Positions 38,613 to 50,860 of a DNA stretch of 64,000 nucleotides are shown in pieces. The notes beneath the pieces are model-generated. The model was not told the origin of the DNA. It worked only from the letters and a program-made list of their open reading frames with translations, and searched no databases. Each line of letters opens with the position of its first letter. Within the stretch, counting starts at the first letter, position 1. The stretch covers positions 186,001 to 250,000 of the forward strand of contig JAAOMT010000659.1 in NCBI GenBank assembly GCA_016748015.1. The letters are read 5' to 3'. The DNA comes from Geosiphon pyriformis. Its lineage: Eukaryota > Glomeromycota > Glomeromycetes > Archaeosporales > Geosiphonaceae. Made by a program: the position numbers and the translations under genes.

Positions 38613-39396
38613 TGTTACTCATAGAATATAAGAAGTATATTAGCATATAAATTAGCCAATCAGAAGTAGCTGTAGTAAATGTAAAATTCCAGGATTCTAG
38701 GAATTTCAAGGTTTTTGTATAAGGAATTGCAGAATTCCAGGAATTCCAGGATTCCTAGTGTAAAGAATTGAGGAATTGAGGAATCTCAATTATGTATATA
38801 TAGCAGTAGTATTAGAAGTAAAAAAAACAGACTTTTTAGTTTAGTTTGATCTAAGCAATCTTTCACATCACAAATATCAATAAATAATTATTTATTATCT
38901 CAATCTACTTTCCACTATCAACATTTTATGTTAATAGTAACTCATACTTAAACACACTGGAACAATAGCTCTTAATTATGGCTATTGACAGGATACTAAC
39001 TTGCAAAATTGTCTTGGCTTATTTCTTTATTTTCTTTGTTTCTTTTATTTTCTTTGTTATTTCTATTGTTGTTTACTAAATTGATTAAAGATTAAGTGCT
39101 GAATTATTAATGTCAAGGATTGCTTGGTAAAAGATCCTTGTGAGTAGATAGAGCATATAAAAGAATTATGGATTACTTACCAGAAGATTGCTGGCCACCA
39201 AGCCAAGAAAAAAATTGACAGAATTACGATTCCGGAAGGCTACTGAAAACAACTATTGAATCTCTGTCCATTATACAAAGAACCCAATCAAAACTTTCAG
39301 ATACAACAACTTTCAGCAATCAACATCATTATATCAATTGAGCACCAAGTTACGGGTTTGTTATTTGCTTTAAGATCTCAAATAATCATTATAATA
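38613..39396 (+). repeat. 5' LTR of gypsy element C
   Basis: Starts tgttactcatagaatataag, as the LTR at 47770 does with one change. The end attataata corresponds to ctgtaaca in the right LTR. Confidence 0.88.
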
Positions 39397-39415
39397 TTTG
39401 GTGCTCCCTGTGAGG
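39397..39415 (+). other. Putative primer-binding site of element C
   Basis: tttggtgctccctgtgagg directly follows the 5' LTR. Element A has tttggtattcttctacag at the same place on its strand. The matching tRNA was not identified. Confidence 0.5.
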
Positions 39416-39533
39416 TATAATCCTACAGAGAACCAGCATCAACAACACTCATCCAAAAGTGGCAAAATCAGAAAGAATAGGAGCAAACCATTTAAGATTC
39501 ATGAAATCTTTATTTTAACACTACTGTCAACAC

Positions 39534-41200
39534 TTGAGATTAAACCACAATCACATATTAGTAGAATTAGTCTTCAATTTTTATGTCAACGAGAAAATTG
39601 CCTATTTGTCAAGAACACTAGTAAATACCGAATTAGCAAGGGAAACTTTTTACAACAAATTAATTCAAAACACTAGCCTATCAACAAATTCCAATTTTGC
39701 ATCTATTATCACAGAAATCAATAAAGAAATTGAATATTACACTCAACAAAGATATCCAATTACATATACCAGTAAAAAAAAAGAAAAACTGCAAACACCA
39801 GCAGTGACATCTCAAAGAATACAATCACCCACTTAGAAAAAAACCAGAGTTAAGTTACCAAACAACTCATCCTACTACTATATACCTGGAAGTGTCATCA
39901 ACATAACATTAGTAGGTGCATCTACATCAAACATAACATCAATGTTTGGCTGATTTTCATTTCAAAGTAAACAAAAAAAAACAGATTTATTAGGACCATA
40001 TAGTAAATATTTTAAGGAATTTAATTTATGCTTGTCAACACCATCAGAATTTCAATCATTGCTACCACCACCAAATTTTGAAACAGCTGATCTATGAGAA
40101 GTAACAAAATCAGAAGAAGAAGAAAAAGAAGAAGCTAAGAATCAAAAATTTACTTACCAAAACCTGATCCCAGAAAATCCAAAAATTAAAATTCCAAATA
40201 TTCAAACTTAGGAAAATCAGAATAATCCAAACTCTGACTTAATTAATCAGCAAAACCTACTTCTGATAAGAATCATCAATCAATCACTAATTAACCCAAT
40301 AGCCAAACTTCTACAACAGCTACTCCAACAACTAAATCAGCAAATTCAACTTCTGCAAGAACCATTCCAACAACAAATACTTCAACAATAGCAACAATAA
40401 TTCATGGCATTTACACCAATAGCAAAACTGGAAAGATTCACCAGTAAAGAAAATGATGCCCAGGTGTGGATCAATAACATTGCCAAAGCAATTATAGTAA
40501 ATAATTGGGATGACAACAGAGCTCTTCAAGTAATTCTGTACTTTTTCCAAGATACTGCTGATTCATGATATCAGAGCTTAGCTGCCAGACTGCAAATCTT
40601 TTAGAAATTCAAACTTGAATTCTTAAAATATTTCAGTAATAATAATAGTATTAATTGCTTGGCCAATACCTTCAATACAATCAAACAAGGAGATACAGAA
40701 GCAGTCACCACATACTTGGAACACTTTCATCAAAATCTATGACAGATCCAAGCAATAGACACCAACTATTTCACAGCACCACAGATTTTAAACCAGTTTA
40801 TTTATGGTCTGTGCAGTAATATTCTCCAACATGTATGTCCATTACATCCAGTCATGCTTTAAGCCACCATTACTCATGCCAGAGACTTTGAGTCAGCTGA
40901 GTTAGAGGCCAATCACATCCAAGCTATTAATCTAGTAATAAATGAATCATCTGAATTGGATTCTAAATTAAAACAATTCAGCAATTCAATTAATCAGAAA
41001 TTAGAGGGATACTTAGCTAACAATTACACAATTTATCAGCCACTACAATAACACAATAATATAAGAAATGCCAATTGTTTCCAAAATCAGTTGTATCCCT
41101 TGTTATCTAATCAAACGTGGCAGCAAGAGATGCATGTTTGTCACAACTGTAGTAAACAAGGTCACATTAAAATTAATTGCCATTTTTATTGTAGCCCATG
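39534..41200 (+). pseudogene. Gag region of gypsy element C
   Basis: In one frame with pol. After an N-terminal part (MRLNHNHILVELVFNF) comes a Retrotrans_gag-like core (MAFTPIAKLERF at 40404, AQVWINNIAKAI, LQVILYFFQDTADS). A CCHC zinc knuckle follows at 41139-41180 (CHNCSKQGHIKINC). Gag packages element RNA into particles. Several in-frame stops, for example TAG and TAA at glutamine-like positions, show that it is dead. Confidence 0.8.
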
Positions 41201-41693
41201 ATTGGAAAATCAATACAAAAACTCTGATTACTGATTTCAAACTTTGAACCATCATCCAAATCAAGATTAATATCAAACCACTTACCTACTAATGATACAA
41301 CAACCAATATACCAACCACCCATATATCAATCTTCAATTTATTAACCACAGCCACAAATAATATATCAACTGCTGTAGTCACAAATAATTTATCAGACAC
41401 CCACAGTTCAAACACTGCTATCAAACCCAGCTCAAATAACACCAAAAACCCCAGATCATGGATCACTCAAAACTGGAAATTGGTAATGGTTGTTCATCAA
41501 CCAATTCCCAGTTCTTCCAACCAACTATTAGAACCACGTTTTCAGAGCTCAGGAACTGAGTATGCCCAAAACCCAAATTTTCAACACTATTTAAGTCTTC
41601 TGGTTACCTTAAAAGACACTTCACCCAATTACCCAAAACCCAACCAACAACCACTACTTACTAATAATATCTCACCTGCAACCAGTACCAAAG

Positions 41694-42110
41694 ATGAAAT
41701 TCTTGTTGTCATATTTCTTTGAACTCAAAAAAACAAACCCAGTTCTATTATTTAGAGGAGCCACATTGGACACCAAACTCATAACCACAATATACACTGA
41801 TGCCAAAGTGGATAAGCACTCCATTAAACTGATCTTAGACAGTGGATCAGCTGGCAGCATCATCACAAAACAACTTATGGATCAATTAGGTTGCCAAGTT
41901 GATCATGCTGCCAGTGCTTGCATAATTACTGCAGATGAAGCAACCAAAATCTCTATTAGTGAAATTGATGACTTTCTCTTTGAAGTCAATGGCATCATTA
42001 TTCTTATCAAAGTTCTAGTGATAGAAGTAACTCAATATTAGGCATTAGTAGGAAACAACTGGTTATCTAAAACCAATGCTATACTTGACTGGATAACATA
42101 GGAGCTCCAA
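41694..42110 (+). pseudogene. Aspartic protease domain of gypsy element C
   Basis: LILDSGSAGSIITKQLMDQL carries the DSG active-site motif of a retropepsin, with a later ALVGNNWLSKTNAILDW block. It cleaves the gag-pol polyprotein in active relatives. A TAG interrupts it at 42039-42041 just before ALVGN. Confidence 0.8.
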
Positions 42111-43436
42111 TTTAGCCAAAATGGCCAAGACACACAAGTATTAACCATGTGTAGTCACTTTAAAACCAACAACCCACCAGCACCACTTATTAACTTTGAG
42201 GAAGAAAAAGAAAAACCAACTTGAAAAGTGTATCAAGTTTTATGGGCTGACAATGACCACAATGAGCTGCCATCCATACTTTCTTGGAATGACAATGAGA
42301 AAAAAAAACAATGAGAAAAACTTACCTGAAATACTGACCAAGCATGGGGAACTGACAATAACCAGAACAAACTGTCAACTTGGAAGTAGGAAAAGGATAA
42401 CAAGAGAAAGGAAAAAGAAAGAAAAGAAGAAAACGTACTTGAAGAAGCCACAAACACCAATGAAATAAACAGTGGCTGGACAAATTCATACTCAGTCCAT
42501 GAGTCACTGCCACAACCACCATACATATCTCTCAAATACAAAGACTGTGAGAAGAAACTTTTTTCCATGAAAGCTTGGATAGTGTTAGATGAAGACTACT
42601 GAACACACACGCATTATTACTATAAGCCATGCCATAGAAAATAATACAGGTACTCAAAACATCAAGGAAAGTGAGACAACAAACCATGTCTTGCTTGTGG
42701 CAAACAGTTGCTTAACAAAGAAATGTGGAACAACATTTCTGGATAAGAAGGAACATGCAATGCTTTGTGCTAATACACAATCTTCATCAACAACTGGATG
42801 AGTTATGCAATGCCTATTACTGCAGTCTGGCATTGAGCAATTAATTGCTTGAACAGGTATTCACACAATAAGAATAAGATCTGGCATATGACCAATGCCA
42901 AAGTCGAAGGAGCCACATCCAGTGAAATCTTAGAGATCAAAAACAATTCATCAGAACCAGTCGATATTGTTTTGATCCCCAATCCAGAAGCATTCTTGGA
43001 TATTGAAACAGATCCAAAAAAATTTTATGAACATTATCAAAACTTAGCACCCACTAGAAAAAAACAAAAGCAACACTTAGAACAGTTGAACACTAGACTG
43101 TATTAATACTGCCTAATTCCCTGTAACTTTCAATATTGTAATAAGTATGATCTCATTTACAATCCACCACTATGCATGATCTACATGATCCCAGAAGAGG
43201 AAAAACCAATTAGCAGCTGCATATTGGAATTGGAATCAAAGTCCAATCCTAATTCAAACTCCGACAATGATGATAACAAAAACAATGGTTCTAGCTCTGC
43301 TCAATATGGCCATAATAACAACAATAATTTAAATTCAGATTCAAACTCCAATCTAAACTATGAACAATATATCATGCTCCCCAATCTTACCAAAGAACAG
43401 AAACTGAAATAGTTCAGCGATAACAATGAGAGTATC
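42111..43436 (+). other. Linker region between protease and dUTPase-like domain of element C
   Basis: About 1.3 kb in the gag-pol frame with low-complexity Asn/Ser/Asp stretches (for example NSNSDNDDNKNNGSSS near 43260). No known domain was recognised. Confidence 0.5.
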
Positions 43437-43832
43437 ATGCCAAAATGTGCACATGATACTGATGCAGAATTTGATCTGAGATATCCAGAAAGAGATGCCA
43501 TCAAATTGAAACCATATTTGCATACCTGCATTGATCTCAAAATAGCACTGGAAATTCCAGCAACAACCATAATTCAACTAGCATCCAGGAGTAGTTTAGT
43601 GAAAAAGAGAATCAACATCAGAGAAGAGATAATTGATGCAGGATATGTAAGAAATATCATTGCTATGCTACAAAATAATTCAGAAAAGGACTATATTATA
43701 GAGCCAAATGAAAAGATAGCATAAACAATATTTTTGCCTCTGGTAAAAATAACTCAACTAGTATCAGTGAGAAACAGAAAAGAATTAGAGATTACAGCTA
43801 GAGAGATACAGAGATTTGGATCCATGAGTAGA
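43437..43832 (+). pseudogene. dUTPase-like domain in the gag-pol frame of element C
   Basis: Five trimeric-dUTPase motifs occur in order: I, DAEFDL at 43461-43478 (AGYDL type); II, SRSSLV near 43584-43601 (PRSG type); III, IIDAGYVRN at 43629-43655, keeping the catalytic-site Asp and Tyr; IV, NEKIA then a TAA at 43722 in the place of Gln (GDRIAQ type); V, RFGSMS near 43812-43829 (GGFGSTG type). dUTPase hydrolyses dUTP and keeps uracil out of newly made DNA. It is in frame with protease upstream and reverse transcriptase downstream. Element A carries the same domain at the same place. The one stop makes this copy inactive. Confidence 0.8.
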
Positions 43833-44390
43833 ATAAATATACCAGTCAATATGGCAGAGGAAGAAATTATTGACAAGAGAGAAATTATCTCCACCTGTCA
43901 ACCAATTTCTATTCTATCATATGACCAGTACATAGTAGTCATAGAAAGAAAAGTAAAGGATCAGATTCAGATTTTTGAGACAGAAGCAACACTTTATGAA
44001 TCAGAAGAGATCGGATTAGTCAATTTACACATACCAGTCAAGAATCATAGTTACATTAAAATTCCCATTTACAACAACATAGGAAATGTTATCAAGATAC
44101 CAGAAAGAACCACCATTGGATACTTAATCACCGAAATTGAAAACCAACTGCCAAATACCATTCCAGACTTTCTACAACTGTGTGGATATGTAGATATTAC
44201 ATCTTAAACAATATATGGACAAGAAGAATGTTATTTGCTCTAACCAGAACAATTAGAACAAATGAACTTGAGAAATCTAGACTCACTACAACATATGCAA
44301 CTTAAGATATTACTTAATAACTTTAATAATATCTTTGTTAGCAAAAACAAATTTGGCAGAACTAATATAATCCAACATTAAATCAAGACT
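43833..44390 (+). pseudogene. Connector between dUTPase-like domain and reverse transcriptase of element C
   Basis: Open in the same frame to 44207 (NLHIPVKNHSYIKIPIYNN), then stops. A beta-rich, Ile-rich segment without a recognised domain. Confidence 0.5.
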
Positions 44391-45180
44391 GGAGATGCAA
44401 TACCAATTAAACAAAGAGCATACAGAGTACCACCAGCCAGCCATGAGATTATTTGTCAAGAAATCAATCGGATGCTTAACAATGAGTTAATTCAACCATC
44501 AATAAACCCATGGTTATCACCAGTAGTACTAGTTCATAAAAAAAATAGAAAAATCCACTTTTGTATAGATTACTGAAAACTAAATGAAGTGATCAAAGGA
44601 GATAGTTGTTTAACTCCAAAGATCCAAGAATTGTTCAATGCTTTTGGAGGAAAAAAATGATTCTCAACATTAGACTTAGACAATGGTTACTGGCAAGTAG
44701 CTATAAAACCAGAGGATAAAGAGAAGATGGTGTTTACAACTTAAGAAAAAAATTTTGAATTCGAAGTAATGTTATTTGGATTGATGAATGCTCCAGCCAC
44801 ATTCCAACAACTCATAGAAATTGTTTATACTGGACTACTGTGAAAATCTGTAGTTGTTTACTTAGACAACACAAATATGTTCTCCAAGACATTTGATGAT
44901 CATTTACATCATCTTTAACAAGTATTTAAAAGGTTGAAAAGAGCAGGATTAAAGTTGAATGCAAACAAATGTTTCTTTGGAAAAACAGAACTCAAATTTT
45001 TGAGACATGTTGTAGGCAAAGATGGTATTAAAACAGATCCAGACAAGATTGCAATAGTAAAAAACTTTTTAGTACCAACCAACTTGATAGAACTAAAAGC
45101 ATTTTTGGGATTTGCAGGATATTATTACTGTTTTATCAAGAACTTTTCTAAACTGACTCAGCCACTCCATTATTTACAAA
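44391..45180 (+). pseudogene. Reverse transcriptase domain of gypsy element C
   Basis: Typical Ty3/gypsy order: NPWLSPVVLVHKKN, IDY-KLNEV with a stop at an Arg-like position, FSTLDLDNGYWQVAI, FGLMNAPATFQQL, then VVYLDN where the catalytic YLDD has lost its last Asp to Asn. KLNANKCFFGKTELKFL and GFAGYYYCFIKNFSKL follow. The changed catalytic residue and the stops show that it is dead. Confidence 0.88.
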
Positions 45181-45660
45181 CTAAGAATGTAAAATATGAG
45201 TGAACAGAAGCTTAATAAGAAGCATTTGACACACTAAGAAGAAAGCTTATTCAAGCTCTAGTATTTATATATTCAGATCACAGCAAACCATTCATTATCA
45301 CTACCAATGCATCAGGTCAAGTATTGGAAGCAGTACTATCACAGAGAGGACCAGATAAAAGAAAACATCTGGTAGCTTATGCCAGTAGAAGCTTAAATCC
45401 AGCTGAAAAGAACTATAGAACTCCAGCATTAGAACACTTAGCCATCTATTGGGCTGTTATCAAATAGAAAGAATACTTAAGTCAAAAGTTTGATGTATAC
45501 ACTGATTACAAAGGATTGACTTTAATTCAGAAACAAAAATTTGCAGACAATTGTCATGCCAGATGGAAAATAGAACTTTCACCATTTAATTATACAGTGC
45601 ATTATAAAAAAAGAAAAGAAAACGGAAATGTCAATAGATTGTCACAAATGAGACAAGTCT
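45181..45660 (+). pseudogene. RNase H domain of gypsy element C
   Basis: Reads FIITTNASGQVLEAVLSQ (first catalytic Asp changed to Asn), HLVAYASRSLNPAEKNY, ALEHLAIYWAV, and DVYTDYKGLTLI. The order fits the gypsy RNase H that follows reverse transcriptase. Confidence 0.85.
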
Positions 45661-45740
45661 AAAAACATTTTTAACCCAAAAAAATACAAAACATAAATAT
45701 ACAAAAATATTAACAACTCTAATATTATATAGATACCCAA

Positions 45741-46960
45741 TTGTTCAAAAAAAAATTATCTCAAAAAGAACAAAACAACATAAAACAGCAATCAAAATAT
45801 TTTATTAATCATCAAAATATACTTTACCAAAAGAACAAAAGAAATTCAGATCAGCCAACCAGAGTAATTATGGAACCAGAGAAAGAGACAATATTGTTCA
45901 ATATGCACTCAAATCCAATAGCAGAACATTTCCATAAAGAAGCAACAATAGAAAAAATCAAGAAAAGATACTATTGGCCATCAATGTATCCAGATATCAT
46001 CTAATATGTTCAAAATTGTAATGTTTGTCAAAGAAGAGGAAGAACAAAACCCAGTAAACCATTGAGATCAATTAAAGTAAAACAACTATTTGATCAAATT
46101 GGAATTGACTTAGTCGGACCATTAACAATCATCAACAGAAGCAACAAATATATTGCAGTAGTCATGAATTATCTCACAAAATGGCCAGAAGCAAAAGCCA
46201 TTCAAAAAGCAAATACAGAATCTATTGCCAAATTCATTCATCAAGACTTGATCTGTCAACATGAATGTCCAAAAGAATTATTATTGGATTAAAAAACTCA
46301 CTTTGTGAATAGAACATTAACAGAATTAAGTCAAAGATTTGGGATAAAAAAACCATTATCATTACCATACTATCCATAAACAAATGGGCTAGTTAAAAAA
46401 TTTAACAGAATATTGTGTGAAGTCATTGCCAAAATCAGCCAAGAAAACCAGAATGAATGGAATTTAATTATACCATCAGTATTATTTGCTTATCAGACAA
46501 TGAAGCAAGACACTACACAAGCAACACCATTCGAATTAGTATACAATAGAACAGCAACATTATCAGTTAAGATAGAAGTAAGACATATCTAACAGAACCA
46601 ATAACAGAAAAGAATTTTCAAAGAACATTGTTGAGAAAAACATATGACTTAATAGAGACACTAGAAAACACACAGTAAAAAGCAGCTGATAACATCCAAA
46701 AGTCACAAAAAAAACAGAAAGAAAGACATAATAATTAACTACCAGAGAAACTAGTTAAATTCAAGATTGGAGACAAAGTATTTTTACATCGTATTAAAAC
46801 AGAAAAACAATGGAGTGAAAAATTTGACTTCAAATAGAATGGACCATTTCACATAAAAAAAATTCTTGGAAATGGAACTTATAAATTAAGATTGAACAAC
46901 AAAATCTTGACCAAAGCAGCACATGGTGATTGACTAAAACAATACTATCATATAGCAATA
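45741..46960 (+). pseudogene. Integrase of gypsy element C (HHCC, core, GPY/F-like end)
   Basis: The N-terminal zinc module (H at MHSNPIAEHF, CNVCQRRG) is followed by the catalytic core: FDQIGIDLVGPL (first Asp), LLLD followed by TAA where relatives have DQGTHF (second Asp), then TNGLVKKFNRIL, where the third acidic residue of VEHFNR is now Lys. The C-terminal part includes FKIGDKVFLHR and a GPFHIKKILGNGTYKL-like GPY/F module. No chromodomain was seen. Confidence 0.82.
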
Positions 46961-47125
46961 TTATTCACCAGTAATATTTTACAATTAGGAGTACAGAGAA
47001 TACTAGTCAAACCAGATAAGATTTTACGAGATCTAAAACCAATTATATCATTGAAACAAACATGTAAAATTGAACAACCAAGAAGTATATAAAAACACAG
47101 TATATATAACAACAGACAGCAAAAA

Positions 47126-47722
47126 ATGGAGATTACTAACAACATTCACTCACTAGTGCAACAACTTTTTCAATTGATTCAACAACAGGAAATGAAAATT
47201 ACAATTAATCAACAAATTATCAGATACACAAACACCAGAAAAAGACCATAAGATAAAATATAGAAAAAAATGGAGAACACTGTGGACAAAATAATCACAA
47301 AAGTAAAATTGACAATAGAAACACAACCAAAAGTTACTCAATATCAAGAGTTGACTATAGAAACTTAGAATTAGTAGATACAACAATTTCCAAGAAACTT
47401 TTGTTAATTTTATTTGGAACAATACTTGAATATTCAAAGTTTGTACACAGATAAAACAAAATGATTATTTGACACAACTATACTACAACAATTGAAACAA
47501 TTTGTGAAAAAGAACAATTTAACCACACAAGCAAGAGCCATTTATTGGCTATATACTGGATTTCAAAATCGACCAGAAATCTTACTCAATGCAAAAATGT
47601 ACACTATTACTGTTAACCAAATGGGAAAAATAACCAATGCCCAATTTAAAAAGTTACAAAACAAGATAACACAAATAATTCTTAAAAAAAAAATTCAAAA
47701 AATACTCAAAAATGGAGAATGA
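47126..47722 (+). pseudogene. ORF3 of gypsy element C
   Basis: Starts MEITNNIHSLVQQLFQL after the pol frame and in a different frame, and is about 198 codons with internal stops. It aligns loosely with ORF3 of elements A and B (IQQ-F, SITIN-like ITINQQI, then a long helical C-terminal half). Rich in Lys, Asn, Gln and Ile. No membrane segment or signal peptide, so it does not look like an envelope. Function unknown. Confidence 0.6.
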
Positions 47723-47753
47723 AAATTAGGAGATTTCAACAAAGCTCAATATT

Positions 47754-47769
47754 AAAGAAGAGGGAATAA
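47754..47769 (+). other. Polypurine tract of element C
   Basis: aaagaagagggaataa directly before the 3' LTR, as needed to prime plus-strand synthesis. Confidence 0.7.
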
Positions 47770-48578
47770 TGTTACTTATAGAATATAAGAAGTATATTAG
47801 CATATAAATTAGCCAATCAGAAATAGTTGTAGTAAATGTGAAATTCCAGAATTCTTCTCAAAGGAATTGCAAAATTCCAGAAATTTCAAGATTCTCATAC
47901 AAGGAATTGCAGAATTCCAAGAATTCTAGGATTTCTGGTGTGAAAAATTGAAGAATTAAGGAATTTTAATTATGTATATATAGCAGTAGTATTAGAAGTA
48001 GAAAAGACAGACTTCTCAGTTTAGATTTGATCTAAGCAATCTTTTACATCACAAATATCAATAAATAATTATTCACTATCTCAATCCACTTTTCACTATT
48101 AACCTTTTATGTTGATAGTAATTCATACTTAAACACACTAAAACAATAGCTCTTGATCATGGCTATTGACAGGATACTAACTTGCAAAATTATCTTGGCT
48201 TATTTCTTTATTTTCTTTGTTTCTTTTATTTTCTTTGTTATTTTTTTTGTTGTTTACTAAATTGATTAAGGATTAAGTACTAAATTATTGATGTTAAGGA
48301 TTGTCTAATAAAAAACCCCTGCAAGTGGATAGAGCATGTAAAAGAATTATGGATTACTTACTAGAGGATTGCTGGCCACCAAGCCAAGAAAAAAATTGAT
48401 GGAATTGCAATTCCAGAAGACTACTGAAAACAACTATTGAATCTTTGTCCATTATACAAAGAACCCAACCAAAACCTTCAGATACAAACAATCTTCAGCA
48501 ATCGACATTATTATATTAATTGAGCACCAAGTTATGGGTTTGTTATTTGTTTTAAGACTCCAAATAATCACTGTAACA
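47770..48578 (+). repeat. 3' LTR of gypsy element C
   Basis: Begins tgttacttatag and ends cactgtaaca. Collinear with 38613-39396 with scattered differences, mostly transitions by eye. Confidence 0.88.
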
Positions 48579-48582
48579 ATGT
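48579..48582. repeat. Target duplication ATGT of element C (right)
   Basis: atgt, matching 38609-38612; the sequence of element A continues from here. Confidence 0.75.
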
Positions 48583-50330
48583 TGTTGTAATTTTCAGAAT
48601 CTATTGTTTTTTTTGTTAATTGTTGTTGAATTGGTAGTTTGTTGGTGTTGATTTTAATCTTGCCTTATTCTAAAGAGATTATCTACATTTGTATATAATT
48701 TGTCTGATTTGTGATATATAATATATTTGTAGTCTGTTAGAAAATCAGACTATTAAAATTGTTTAACATTAAGTTCAGAGTTTTTCTTGTTGAGCCATTT
48801 GAAACCAATATCTATTTGTGATAATATTGAATTGGAATCTATTTTAAAGGTATTGTTAAAAATGTTTTAGAGTTCAAATAACAGTTGCTACTTCTAATTT
48901 GGTAGACTCATATTTGAATTCAGTTGGTTTAAGAGTTCTATTAACATAGGCAATTATTGCTATTGTTATTCAATTATAATAGAATGGTACCAAAAACTAT
49001 GTATAAAGCATTAATGGCTAACTGGAATTTTTTGCTAAAATCTGAGAATTGGAGCTATAGTGAGTTTCTCTTTAAGAGTGTTAAATACTTGTTGTTAAAT
49101 TTGTATTCATTAATATTTTACATTTTTGTTGGTTAGATGATTAAGTAGTTTAGCAATTTCAGAAAATTTTTTAATAAATTTTCAGTAATAGAAGGCTAAT
49201 CTTACAAATTCTCTTAGTTTTGTTGTGTTTTAAAAAATTTTGAAATTTTTAATAGTATTAATTGTTTCTGAATTAAATTGAACTCCATTTTTGCTAATAA
49301 TATGTTCAAAAAAAATCAAGCTTGTTTTTTTAAAGTAATATTTTTTAATATTTAATTTTAATCCTGCTTTTTGTAATCATTGAAAATTTTCTCACAAGTA
49401 GATTAAATAGGCTTTAAAACTTGGAGAGTATACATTAGTATTATCTAAGTAAACAACTATTAATTGTCATAGAAGTTTTTTATAAACAATATCTATAAGT
49501 TACTAGAATGTTACTAATACATTACAGAATTCAAACAACATAATATTGAATTTGTAATTTCTTTTTTGTGTAATAAATACTGTTTTTGGTCGATTTTTGA
49601 GATTTATTTTAACTTGCCAATATCTATTTTCTAAGTCTAAAGTCGAAAAAAACTTGGCTTTTCCCAAAGTATTTAACATGTTGTTAATTTTAGATAGTGG
49701 ATAGACATTTCCAATTGTAACACTATTTAGTTATTGATAGTTTATACAAAATCTGATTTTTTCATTTTTTATTTTAATAAGAATTACTGATAAGACTTAA
49801 GGACTTTTTAATGGTTGAATAAGACTATTATTGAGCATTTACTCTACCTTTTCTCTAATGAATTAGTGGTTGGCAGATAGAACTTGGTAAGCTTGTTGAT
49901 GTTTTAATAAAGCATCTTCTGTATAGATTTGATGCTGTACAATATCAGTTTTTCTAAGATTGTTATTATTTTTGACAAATATATTGGCCTATTTAGCAAT
50001 TAATTGTTTTAATTGTCTTTATTGTTGGAGTTTTAAGAAATTTATGTTGATTTAAGAAAGTTTTTTTTTTAGAATGTAGTAGTTTTCAGTAGTGAAAATA
50101 ATATTTGGGTTTGAAAGTAGAATATGTTTTACAATTTTAATAAAGTTAAAGACAATCTAAGAGGTTTCATCTTGAAAAATGTTGCTATGTATAATTCCAA
50201 TTTTTAATTTGTTTAATAAAACAATGGGGTAATTGTTGGAATTGTAGAAGATACTCAAAATTTTTTAATTTTTCTTGGAATATAAACATTTAGAATTGAG
50301 ATTTTATGCTTTAAACAGATTTGTTCATTG
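48579..50330 (-). pseudogene. Reverse transcriptase and RNase H region of gypsy element A
   Basis: Continues element A after the C insertion. Minus-strand fragments such as FFEHIISKNGVQFN and KNVKY near 49150-49310 match the RT thumb region of element B (63307-63654). Many stops and some frame changes. Confidence 0.7.
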
Positions 50331-50479
50331 GATTTAAAAATTTATTGAGTGATAGTAGGCTTGAAACAAATGTAAATTTCATGATGTTTTCTAAAAGATA
50401 AAATAGTAATTGGTTGAAAAAGTTAAAGAATCTAGTAAGATTCATTTTATGTATTAAGAGCCATATTTACTGGAACTGT

Positions 50480-50860
50480 AAATCATCTAGTTGAACCAAA
50501 ATCTTGGGTTTTTTTTCATTTTTTTCTAATTGTTCTTTATTGTTAACTAATTATAAACCCAAGATATTAATTAAGAATAGGTAGATGGCTTGAGCAATTT
50601 TTTCAGCATGTTTAATCTTGAATGATTTGTTAATTTTATTTTGTAACATGATAGTAATATTGCTTATGTATTCTGCATCTATAACTTCTCCTCTGACATT
50701 AATTTTTTTGTTGGCCAAAAATAATTGAGAAGCAATTTGAATCATTGCTCCTGATGAAATTTCGATGACAATATTAAAATTAATTTTTGTTAACAATTTT
50801 AATTAAAGGACCAAAGTGTCTTTTTTTGAATATTGTAAATTATATCCAGCATTTATTTTA
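50480..50860 (-). pseudogene. dUTPase-like domain of gypsy element A
   Basis: Minus strand: NAGYNLQYS near 50831-50858 (motif I), IASQLFLANKK (motif II position), GEVIDAEYISNI (motif III), AEKIAQAIYLFLI (motif IV, Gln kept) within the open stretch 50796-50551, and FGST at 50489-50500 (motif V) after a frameshift. It has the same motif order as element C with a very different sequence, so the domain is an old shared part of this gypsy lineage. Broken by stops and frameshifts. Confidence 0.75.

Larger units (their letters stand above)
38613..48578 (+). mobile_element. Ty3/gypsy LTR retrotransposon C (nearly full structure, point-mutated), nested in A
   Basis: LTRs at 38613-39396 and 47770-48578 begin TGTTAC and end GTAACA (left copy mutated to ATAATA). 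A 4-bp duplication ATGT flanks the element, and element B shows the uninterrupted target (gatgttgtagttttc). Inside are a primer site, one long gag-pol frame (about 39534-46960: gag, zinc knuckle, protease, dUTPase-like domain, reverse transcriptase, RNase H, HHCC, integrase, GPY/F-like end), ORF3 (47126-47722) and a polypurine tract. The frame is interrupted by many stops but I found no frame change between its domains. Confidence 0.9.

Noticed and set aside
41173-43577. Minus-strand frames inside element C
   Set aside because: They are shadows of the plus-strand gag-pol frame, which carries recognisable domains throughout.
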